Shown: positions 33,009-41,058 of the stretch, one piece after another
Layout: the number at the start of each line of letters is the position of its first letter
Numbering within the stretch: position 1 is the first letter of the stretch
Source: Pseudazoarcus pumilus_A
GTDB lineage: Bacteria > Pseudomonadota > Gammaproteobacteria > Burkholderiales > Rhodocyclaceae
Assembly: GCA_033837965.1 (NCBI GenBank)
Contig: JAJLLM010000024.1
Coordinates: 1-41,928 of the forward strand
Direction: 5' to 3'
DNA: 41,928 nucleotides
The notes under the pieces: generated by a model
Told to the model about the DNA's origin: nothing
The model's database searches: none
The model's input: only the letters and a program-made list of their open reading frames with translations
Made by a program: the position numbers and the translations under genes

Positions 33009-33036
33009 AAAAAACGGGCCGCTCAGGGCGGCCCGT
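33009..33036 (-). terminator. Rho-independent terminator of thiD-thiC
   Basis: Reading leftward: perfect 9-bp stem ACGGGCCGC/GCGGCCCGT, 5-base loop, then TTTTTT. It lies 24 bases after the thiC stop and ends immediately before the GGAGG of phhB. Confidence 0.85.
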
Positions 33037-33059
33037 CGCTTGTCAGCGGAAAAGCCGCA

Positions 33060-34976
<1,917 letters not shown>

Positions 34977-35072
34977 GATGTCTCCTGCAGTGAGGTGTTC
35001 CGGCAAACGGAGGAATAAGCCGGGTACCACGGTTGCACGCATATCAAACGTGCATCAGGACACCCGGAAGAA

Positions 35073-35088
35073 GGGCCGGGGACGGCCC
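35073..35088 (-). terminator. Weak hairpin in the thiD-thiC gap
   Basis: Leftward GGGCCG-TCCC-CGGCCC followed by TTCTTCC, 22 bases after the thiD stop. A short stem with an imperfect pyrimidine tract; it may attenuate read-through into thiC rather than end transcription. Confidence 0.35.
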
Positions 35089-35110
35089 GATCCATTGGCT
35101 CAGCGGCGCG

Positions 35111-35944
35111 TCAGCGCCACAGAGCGTGGAAGTGGTGTACCGGGCCGTGACCGCGGCCGACCGAGAGCTGACCGGATGCCGCGATGGCTCGCAGCAGGTA
35201 GTCACGCGCGGTGCGTACGGCGGTTTCGACCGGAGAGAGGTTTCCGGCGGCTTGCGGCAGCAGGGCTGCGATGGCGGACGACAGGGTGCATCCCGTGCCG
35301 TGGGTATTTTTGGTTTCGATGCGCTGCGCCGGCAGTTCGATCATGCGGTCGCCGTCGAACAGCAGGTCCATCAGTTCGCCGCCGGGCAGGTGGCCGCCTT
35401 TGAGCAGCACCCAGCGCTCGCTGGAGGTGGGCAGCAGTTCGCGCAGGCGTTCGGCTGCGCGATACATTTCCTTGATCGTGTCGGGTTCGCGCGCTTCGAG
35501 CAGCACGCCGGCTTCGGGCAGGTTGGGCGTGATCATGAAGCTCTGGGGCAGCAGCGCCTCGCGCAGCATGGCCACCGCCTCGCGCGCCAGCAGGTGGTCG
35601 CCGCTCTTGGCCACCATCACCGGGTCGCACACCACGAAGGGCGCCTTGAAATGCGCCAGTCGGTCGGCCACGGTGCGCACGATGTCGGCGGTGCCGAGCA
35701 TGCCGAGCTTGACGGCGTGAATCTCGACATCCGCAAAAAGGGTGTCGATCTGCAGCTTGAGGAAGTCGATGGGCGGGGTATGCACGCCGGTCACGGCTTG
35801 CGTGTTCTGCGCGGTCAGTGCTGCGATCACGCCGCAGCCGTAGGCGCCCAGCGCCGAGAAGGCTTTCAGGTCGGCGAGTACGCCGGCGCCGCCGGAGGGG
35901 TCCACACCGGCGATGGACACGACATTCGGAATGCGGCGGCTCAT
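35111..35944 (-). CDS. thiD: HMP / HMP-phosphate kinase ThiD
   Basis: 277 residues, ribokinase fold. Phosphorylates hydroxymethylpyrimidine and its phosphate to the pyrophosphate used by ThiE. Substrate-binding start SIAGVDPSGGAGVLADLKAF, CDPVMVAKSGDHLL in the middle, and the anion-hole and catalytic segment ETKNTHGTGCTLSSAIAALL with its conserved Cys. The ATG at 35944 overlaps the stop of a 23-codon leader ORF (ATGA), and a GGAG inside that ORF lies eight bases upstream. The C-terminal tail (GQLSVGRGHGPVHHFHALW) matches proteobacterial ThiD. First structural gene of the riboswitch-controlled thiD-thiC unit. Confidence 0.96.
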   Translation of the reverse strand: MSRRIPNVVSIAGVDPSGGAGVLADLKAFSALGAYGCGVIAALTAQNTQAVTGVHTPPIDFLKLQIDTLFADVEIHAVKLGMLGTADIVRTVADRLAHFKAPFVVCDPVMVAKSGDHLLAREAVAMLREALLPQSFMITPNLPEAGVLLEAREPDTIKEMYRAAERLRELLPTSSERWVLLKGGHLPGGELMDLLFDGDRMIELPAQRIETKNTHGTGCTLSSAIAALLPQAAGNLSPVETAVRTARDYLLRAIAASGQLSVGRGHGPVHHFHALWR

Positions 35945-36012
35945 CGCGCACGCTCCACGGCGGCGGCAAAAGAACGGGAGGCGGAGCGGGAGAGGGAATG
36001 CTGGCGAGTCAT
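35941..36012 (-). CDS. 23-residue leader ORF between TPP riboswitch and thiD
   Basis: ATG at 36012, 23 sense codons, TGA at 35941-35943 overlapping the thiD start. The peptide is Ser/Arg/Ala-rich, starts MTRQHSLSRS and ends AAAVERAR. Its AGGA ribosome-binding site, eight bases upstream, is part of the conserved 3' end of the riboswitch, so ligand-controlled access to this site would set translation of the leader and, through the ATGA overlap, of thiD. No similarity recognised. It is real as a reading frame; translation is inferred. Confidence 0.55.
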   Translation of the reverse strand: MTRQHSLSRSASRSFAAAVERAR

Positions 36013-36016
36013 GCGC

Positions 36017-36099
36017 GTTTTCCTACGCCGGTGCTAACCGGATCAGGTTCCAAGGGTATTTTCTCAGCCCGCTCAAGCGATTGCGGGCACCCCCAACGA
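36017..36099 (-). promoter_or_regulatory. TPP riboswitch (THI element)
   Basis: Reading leftward, the conserved blocks appear in order: GGGGTGCC, GGGCTGAGA, ATACCCTT, GAACCTGATCCGGTTAGCA and CCGGCGTAGGAAAA. These are the pyrimidine-sensing CUGAGA core and the ACCUGAUC pyrophosphate-binding helix. The 3' end contains AGGA, the ribosome-binding site of the leader ORF, so control is probably at translation; no T-tract terminator is visible between aptamer and thiD. It controls thiD and presumably thiC. Confidence 0.96.
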
Positions 36100-36108
36100 A
36101 TGGCGCGA

Positions 36109-36137
36109 ATGCTAGCGCAGCGGCCTGCGCCAGACAA
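36109..36137 (-). promoter_or_regulatory. Promoter of the thiD-thiC operon
   Basis: Leftward TTGTCT (36132-36137), 17-base spacer, TAGCAT (36109-36114). The predicted start near 36102 is just ahead of the first riboswitch block, which supports the call. Confidence 0.55.
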
Positions 36138-36183
36138 CTGCACAGGTCAACATTCCGCGATAAACCCCGTCCTCAAGACCGTC

Positions 36184-36774
36184 TCAGCCCTGCCACGCGC
36201 CGCTCAGTGCCACGATGCCGAGGACGGCAAAGATCACGGCCGCGACGGCGTGCACCAGGCGCACCGGCATGCGGTGTGCCAGCCGGTCGCCGACCAGCAC
36301 GGCCGGCACGTTGGCAATCATCATGCCCAGCGTGGTCCCCAGCACCACTGCCACGAAGGCTTCGTACTGGGCGGCGAGCGCCACCGTGGCGACCTGTGTC
36401 TTGTCGCCCATCTCGGCCAGGAAGAAGGCGATGACCGTGGTCACGAATACGCCCATGCCGCTCTTGAGCGGCACCTCGTCGGCATCGAGTTTGTCGGGGA
36501 TCAGTGTCCACACCGCCATCGCCAGAAAGCCGATGCCGAGCACCCAGCGCAGCACATCCGGCCCCAGCAGTTGCGTGAGCCAGGTACCGACCGCGCCGGC
36601 AAAGGCATGGTTGGCGATGGTCGCCACGAAGATGCCGAGCACGATGGGCGCGGCGCGGCGATAGCGGGCGGCCAGCATGAAAGCCAGCAACTGCGTCTTG
36701 TCGCCGATCTCGGCGAGGGCGACGATGCCGGTGGAGACGAGAAAGGCGTCTAACGGGAGTGCGGTGAAGTTCAT
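36184..36774 (-). CDS. UPF0016/GDT1 (TMEM165) family manganese exporter
   Basis: 196 residues, six TM segments in two repeats. Each repeat holds the family signature: ALAEIGDKTQLLAF near residue 22 and FLAEMGDKTQVATVAL near 120, whose Glu, Asp and Lys form the cation path. Between them is a charged loop (IPDKLDADEVPLKSG). Bacterial members such as Vibrio MneA export Mn2+; eukaryotic relatives move Mn2+ or Ca2+. The start at 36774 has AGGA five bases upstream; an ATG at 36798 is in frame but not conserved. The yybP-ykoY element directly upstream strongly supports manganese as the substrate. Single-gene unit. Confidence 0.92.
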   Translation of the reverse strand: MNFTALPLDAFLVSTGIVALAEIGDKTQLLAFMLAARYRRAAPIVLGIFVATIANHAFAGAVGTWLTQLLGPDVLRWVLGIGFLAMAVWTLIPDKLDADEVPLKSGMGVFVTTVIAFFLAEMGDKTQVATVALAAQYEAFVAVVLGTTLGMMIANVPAVLVGDRLAHRMPVRLVHAVAAVIFAVLGIVALSGAWQG

Positions 36775-36827
36775 GATGTCCTGCGGGCCGTGGATCAACC
36801 GATGACCGACGCGCTCCCGGCCCGTAC

Positions 36828-36980
36828 AGCGGAGTGCGTGCGATCAACGGTCTTGCCAGGCAGGAGGGCGGCATGCGGCAGCGCGTGCGGCACCTCGGGC
36901 TGAATGCGCCATGTCCGATGGACAAGCATGTTGACGCACTCCTTCCGCCGGGGCGGAAGCGGCTACTCCCCGATGAGGTC
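36828..36980 (-). promoter_or_regulatory. yybP-ykoY manganese riboswitch
   Basis: Leftward: CATCGGGGAGTAGCCGC, then a hairpin CTTCCGCC/GGCGGAAG, then GGAGTGCGTCAACATGCTTG, and at the 3' side CCTGGCAAGACCGTTGATCG followed by CACGCACTCC, which pairs back to GGAGTGCG. GGGGAGUAG and GUCAACAU are hallmark blocks of this class. About 55 bases separate its end from the exporter ATG, room for an expression platform; I did not resolve alternative structures. Confidence 0.82.
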
Positions 36981-36984
36981 GCGG

Positions 36985-37013
36985 ATTCTACCGGATTCGA
37001 TGCACGCGCTAAA
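36985..37013 (-). promoter_or_regulatory. Promoter of the manganese exporter transcript
   Basis: Leftward TTTAGC (37008-37013), 17-base spacer, TAGAAT (36985-36990). Predicted start near 36978 at the first base of the riboswitch. The 302-base gap 36775-37076 is otherwise filled by the riboswitch and the upstream region of the rightward gene at 37077. Confidence 0.5.
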
Positions 37014-37076
37014 GAAATGCCGTCGGCGAGCCGTTGTAGCAGATGGAACCCGCCTACCTCTTCAAGACGGATCGAC

Positions 37077-38378
37077 ATGCATTCCTGCCTTGGCCGCACG
37101 CTCGCGGCGTTCGCGCTTGCCCTGCCGCTGACGGCCCTGGCCGTGGACGACTGGGTCACGGTGTCGCGCGACGGCAACCGCGAGATCCAGATCGACCGCG
37201 GCAGCATCGTCCTGTCCGACGCCGGCACCAAGGTCGCCTGGGCGCGTCTGGTGCTGTCGCCGGAAGAGGCCGCGCGTGCCGGCTATGCCTCGGTGATGGC
37301 GCTCAACCGTTACGACTGCCTCAACCGCGGCTTCGTCACCATCCGCCGCCGCTATGTGGATGAACGCAGTGTGGTGTTGCGCGAGGACGAGGTGCGCGAC
37401 CAGAGCATGCGCACGGTGACGCGTGGCGGCGTCGACGACCGGCTGTGGCGCGAGATCTGCCGGCCGCCAAGCACCGGCGACCTGACCGCCCTGGCCGACG
37501 AAGCCGAGCGTCTGGCGGCTGCCCTGCAGAGTCTGCCGTCCAGCGCCACGCCAGCGGCGCCCGCCACCGCCGCACCGCCGAATCGGCCGCCCGCCCCGGT
37601 GGCAAGCTCATCCGGTCCCGCTGCGCTGCCGCGCACCGAAGCCGCGCCGGCACGTCCGGCTCCGCCGCCGGCCAGGCCGGCGGCGGTGTCCAAGCATCCG
37701 TTGCCCGATTGGAGCTATGACGAGACCAACGGGCCGCCGGTGTGGGGCAAGCTGCGGCCCGAATGGGCGGCCTGCGCCGACGGCCGGCGGCAGTCGCCGA
37801 TCGAGCTGCAGTCCGGTCTGGTAGTGAATCTGGAGCCGGTCGAGTTCGACTACCGGCCGAGCTTCTTCCGCGTCGTCGATACCGGCCGGTTGCTGCGCAT
37901 CCAGACCGGCGAGGGGCTGGGCGCGCGCATTCGCGGCGAGCGTTACGAGCTGATCTACATCGAAGTGCACCGCCCTGGCGAGGCGCGCGTGGACGGCGTC
38001 ATCCATGACCTCTCGGTGGACCTGCACCATCGCGCCGCCGACGGCCGTCTGGCCGTGGTGTCGGTGCAGTTCCGCGCCGGAACCGAAGGCAATCCGGTGC
38101 TCAACACCTGGCTTTCCAGCCTGCCGCTGGAGCGCGGCGGGCAGTACGCGCCGGAATTCGGCGTGGACCTGCGCCCCTTGTTGCCGAGCGACCCCGCGCA
38201 CTTCCTTTACGTCGGTTCGCTGACCTCGCCGCCGTGCACCGAAGGCGTGCTGCGCGTGGTCATGAAGCAGCCCATGAGCGTGTCGTGGGAGCAGCTCGGC
38301 GTGATCGCGCAACTGCATCCGCCGAGTGCGCGGCCGCTGCAGGACGGCTTCGACCGCCGCGTGCTGGAGTCGAGGTAG
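37077..38378 (+). CDS. Secreted fusion: adhesin-E-like domain + alpha-carbonic-anhydrase-like domain lacking zinc ligands
   Basis: 433 residues. Signal peptide 1-22 (ALPLTALA|VDDW). Residues 23-130 (DDWVTVSRDGNREIQIDRGS, then YDCLNRGFVTIRRRYVDE) resemble the surface-adhesin-E type domain. A Pro/Ala linker runs to about 205. Residues 210-433 show the alpha-carbonic-anhydrase fold: RQSPIELQSG, GRLAVVSVQF, VGSLTSPPCTEGVLRVVMKQ. In the zinc region the usual FHFH reads IEVH (Glu296, His298) and the third His is Asp315 in SVDLHH, so two of three zinc histidines are replaced. CO2 hydration is therefore unlikely; a binding or structural role is more plausible. Ribosome-binding site is weak. Convergent with the MFS gene. 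Confidence 0.82.
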   Translation: MHSCLGRTLAAFALALPLTALAVDDWVTVSRDGNREIQIDRGSIVLSDAGTKVAWARLVLSPEEAARAGYASVMALNRYDCLNRGFVTIRRRYVDERSVVLREDEVRDQSMRTVTRGGVDDRLWREICRPPSTGDLTALADEAERLAAALQSLPSSATPAAPATAAPPNRPPAPVASSSGPAALPRTEAAPARPAPPPARPAAVSKHPLPDWSYDETNGPPVWGKLRPEWAACADGRRQSPIELQSGLVVNLEPVEFDYRPSFFRVVDTGRLLRIQTGEGLGARIRGERYELIYIEVHRPGEARVDGVIHDLSVDLHHRAADGRLAVVSVQFRAGTEGNPVLNTWLSSLPLERGGQYAPEFGVDLRPLLPSDPAHFLYVGSLTSPPCTEGVLRVVMKQPMSVSWEQLGVIAQLHPPSARPLQDGFDRRVLESR

Positions 38379-38388
38379 GGCGGCTGCG

Positions 38389-39582
38389 CTACGGCCGCCG
38401 CCGCGTTGCCACCCCGTAGGCCGCGACGGCCCCCGCCATCAGCACCACGAACAGCAGCGCCATGCGGCCGTAGGCCTCGTGCGCGCCGATCAGCAGCGCC
38501 ACCGCCAGCGGCGCCACGGCCTTGGCGAAGAAGGCCGGCTGGGCCAGCCGGCCCATCAGGCTGCCGTAGGCCTCCCGTCCGAACAGTTCTGCTGGCACCG
38601 TGCCGCGCACGATGCTCAGCACGCCGTTGGCCAGCCCGTAAGCGCAGGCCGCCGCGAAGGCCAGCAGCGGCGCTGCTCCGGCGAGTAGCAACAGCAGCAT
38701 TGCCAGCGCCATCGTCAGCAGTGAGACCAGCCCCACGCGCACGGCCGGCAGATTGCGCGCGAAGGTGAATTCCAGAATCCGGCCGAGCACCTGCATCGGC
38801 CCGATCAGCGATGCCGCGGCGATGGCCGTGGCCGTTTCCAGGCCGCTGGCGCGCAGCGCGCCGACCACATGCGCGGCCATGCCGGAGACGACGAAGGCGG
38901 CGAGCGTGAAGGCCGTCGCGAGCCACAGCAACTGGCGGCGTTGTGCCGTATCGGCCTCGCCTGACGCCGGCGCGGGCGCGACCGGCCGGGGTGCCGGACC
39001 GGGCCGGGGCAGCAGCAGGTGCAAGGGCAGGCACAGCAGCAGGTGCAGCAGCGCGAACACCCAGAACGCCGCACGCCAGCCGGCGAATTCGTCGATCCAC
39101 CAGGAGAGCGGCCAGAACACCGTGCTGGCCAGCCCGCCCATCAGGGTCAGCGCGGTCAGGGCCTGGCGGTAGCGCGCGCCGGCGAACTGGCTCAGCGCGG
39201 CAAAAGACGCGTCATACAGATTGGCGGCCATCGCCAGCCCGGCAATGATCCAGCCGAGGAAGAACAGCAGCGGCCCGTCGGACAGCGCGACCAGCGCCAT
39301 TGCCAGCGCGGCCAGCAGCGAGCCGCCGGCCATCACCCGGCCGCCGCCCTGACGGTCGATGGCGCGTCCGACGGCCGGTGCCGCCAGCCCCGAAAAACCC
39401 AGTCCGAGCGAGAAGGCGGCGAACACCGTGCTGGTACTCATGCCCAGCTCGGCCGAGATGGCCGGCGCCAGTACGGCGATGCCGTAGGTGAGCGTGCCCC
39501 AGGCAATGATCTGCGTGATGCCGAGCATCACGACGTGCCGCCACAGTGCAGTTGCGGGAGAGGGTGGGCCGGAGGCGGTCAT
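38389..39582 (-). CDS. MFS permease
   Basis: 397 residues with twelve hydrophobic segments, in two halves separated by a proline-rich loop near 195-215 (LPRPGPAPRPVAPAPASGEA). The loop between helices 2 and 3 reads GRAIDRQGGGRVMAGG, a variant of the GxxxDRxGxR MFS signature. HVVMLGITQIIAWGTLTYGI opens the protein; the second half has RGTVPAELFGREAYGSLMGR. Similar proteins are annotated only as MFS transporters; the substrate is unknown and neighbours give no hint. Ends 10 bases from the convergent carbonic-anhydrase-like gene. The start has no strong ribosome-binding site, but no better Met is near. Confidence 0.88.
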   Translation of the reverse strand: MTASGPPSPATALWRHVVMLGITQIIAWGTLTYGIAVLAPAISAELGMSTSTVFAAFSLGLGFSGLAAPAVGRAIDRQGGGRVMAGGSLLAALAMALVALSDGPLLFFLGWIIAGLAMAANLYDASFAALSQFAGARYRQALTALTLMGGLASTVFWPLSWWIDEFAGWRAAFWVFALLHLLLCLPLHLLLPRPGPAPRPVAPAPASGEADTAQRRQLLWLATAFTLAAFVVSGMAAHVVGALRASGLETATAIAAASLIGPMQVLGRILEFTFARNLPAVRVGLVSLLTMALAMLLLLLAGAAPLLAFAAACAYGLANGVLSIVRGTVPAELFGREAYGSLMGRLAQPAFFAKAVAPLAVALLIGAHEAYGRMALLFVVLMAGAVAAYGVATRRRP

Positions 39583-39646
39583 GCGGGTATCCGGAGGGTG
39601 TGCGGCATCTTAACGCGGCGCAGGCCGGGGTGCAGGTTGACGCGAG

Positions 39647-39683
39647 ATGCAAATAAGAATGAGTCGCACTACTGTGCTATCCT
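39647..39683 (+). promoter_or_regulatory. Putative Fur box and -10 of the imelysin operon
   Basis: ATGCAAATAAGAATGAGTCG (39647-39666) matches the betaproteobacterial Fur-site style (repeated GAATGA-like units). An extended -10, TGCTATCCT (39675-39683), follows, so a bound repressor would cover the -35 region. The core AAGAATGAGTCGC is nearly the same as ACGAATGATTCGC at the siderophore receptor. Confidence 0.65.
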
Positions 39684-39746
39684 CGCCGCTTCCTGCCGCC
39701 CCGGTGCGGCATCCGGCGTGTGTCCGCCAAGGAGAGTCTGCCCATC

Positions 39747-41015
39747 ATGTTCGTCCGTTCCGCCCGAGGCCTGCTGGCCGCTGTCGCGTTTTCCGTCGCC
39801 ACGCCCGTGCTGGCGGTCGAGCGGGAGGCCGTTGTCACCCACTACGCCGATCTGGCCGAAGCCATGTACGCCGATTCGCTGGCAGCGGCACGCGCACTGC
39901 AGGGCGCAGTGAAAGCCCTGGTCGACGGGCCTTCGAAGACTTCACTGGAGCAGGCGCGCCAGACCTGGCTGGCCGCCCGTGTGCCGTATCAGCAGACCGA
40001 GGTGTATCGCTTCGGCAATCCGGTGGTCGATGACTGGGAAGGCAAGGTCAACGCCTGGCCGCTCGACGAGGGGCTGATCGACTACGTGGATGCGTCCTAC
40101 GGCACGGCTTCGGACGAGAACCCGCTGTACGTCGCCAACGTCATCGGCAACACCGAGATCCGCTTCGGCGCCGACGTGGTTGATACGAGCGAGATCACCA
40201 AGGAACTGCTCACCGAGCGCCTGCACGAGATCGGCGGGGTGGAGGCCAACGTCGCCACCGGCTACCACGCCATCGAATTCCTGTTGTGGGGGCAGGACCT
40301 CAACGGCAACGGCCCCGGTGCCGGCAACCGGCCGTGGACCGACTACGCGCAGGGCGCACAGTGCACCGGCGGAAACTGCGAACGCCGCGCACGCTATCTG
40401 GAAGTGGCGACCGAACTGCTGATCGACGATCTGGAGTGGATCGTCGCGCAATGGGCGGCGGACGGCGAAGCCCGTCAGGCGGTCACGGCCGATCCGGCGC
40501 GCGGTCTGTCGATGGCGCTGACCGGGCTGGGCAGCCTGTCCTACGGCGAGCTGGCCGGCGAGCGCATGAAGCTCGGCCTGATCCTCGGCGACCCGGAAGA
40601 GGAGCACGACTGCTTCTCCGACAACACCCACAACTCGCACTACTACGACGTGGTCGGCATGCGCGCCGTGTATCTGGGCGAATACCAGCGCCGCGATGGC
40701 ACGCGCCTGCAGGGGCCGAGCCTGTCGGCGCTGACTGCGGCGGCTGATACGGCGCTGGACGCCGAGATGCGCAGCCGGCTCGACGCCAGTCTGGCCGCGC
40801 TCGACGCGATCCGCGCGCGTGCCGAAGCCGGCGAGGCCTACGATCAGCTCATCGCGGCCGGCAACACCGCGGGCAATGCGCTGATCCAGGCCGCCATCGA
40901 CGCGCTGACGGTGCAGACGCGCAGCATCGAGCGCGTGGTCACGGCGCTGGCACTGCAGCCCATCGAGATCGAGGGTTCCGACAGCCTCGACAACCCTGAA
41001 GCGGTGTTCCAGTAA
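39747..41015 (+). CDS. Imelysin-family periplasmic protein (IrpA/peptidase M75 type)
   Basis: 422 residues. Signal peptide about 1-23 (GLLAAVAFSVATPVLA|VERE). The imelysin fold carries the GxHxxE motif in ATGYHAIEFLLWGQDLNGNG (His174, Glu177), and EHDCFSDNTHNSHYYDVVGM in the second half. Members (IrpA, ICMP-like, EfeO-related) are iron-regulated; metal binding rather than proteolysis is now thought likely. Start 39747 is set by AAGGAG upstream and the signal peptide; a GTG at 39720 is less likely. The Fur-like site upstream and the DUF1111 gene 43 bases downstream place it in an iron-uptake operon seen in many proteobacteria. Confidence 0.92.
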   Translation: MFVRSARGLLAAVAFSVATPVLAVEREAVVTHYADLAEAMYADSLAAARALQGAVKALVDGPSKTSLEQARQTWLAARVPYQQTEVYRFGNPVVDDWEGKVNAWPLDEGLIDYVDASYGTASDENPLYVANVIGNTEIRFGADVVDTSEITKELLTERLHEIGGVEANVATGYHAIEFLLWGQDLNGNGPGAGNRPWTDYAQGAQCTGGNCERRARYLEVATELLIDDLEWIVAQWAADGEARQAVTADPARGLSMALTGLGSLSYGELAGERMKLGLILGDPEEEHDCFSDNTHNSHYYDVVGMRAVYLGEYQRRDGTRLQGPSLSALTAAADTALDAEMRSRLDASLAALDAIRARAEAGEAYDQLIAAGNTAGNALIQAAIDALTVQTRSIERVVTALALQPIEIEGSDSLDNPEAVFQ

Positions 41016-41019
41016 TTCT

Positions 41020-41046
41020 CATGCGGGGCCGGACCGGCCCCGCATG
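41020..41046. other. Perfect 27-base palindrome between imelysin and DUF1111 genes
   Basis: CATGCGGGGCCGG and its exact complement around a single A, starting four bases after the imelysin stop and ending before the AGGAG of the next gene. No T tract follows. Likely an RNA hairpin that stabilises the upstream mRNA or lowers downstream expression. Confidence 0.6.
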
Positions 41047-41058
41047 CCCAGGAGTCCC

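Noticed and set aside
34977..35110. Possible second TPP riboswitch directly before thiC
   Set aside because: None of the THI blocks (CTGAGA, ACCTGAT) occurs in this gap; only a weak hairpin and the thiC ribosome-binding site are present.
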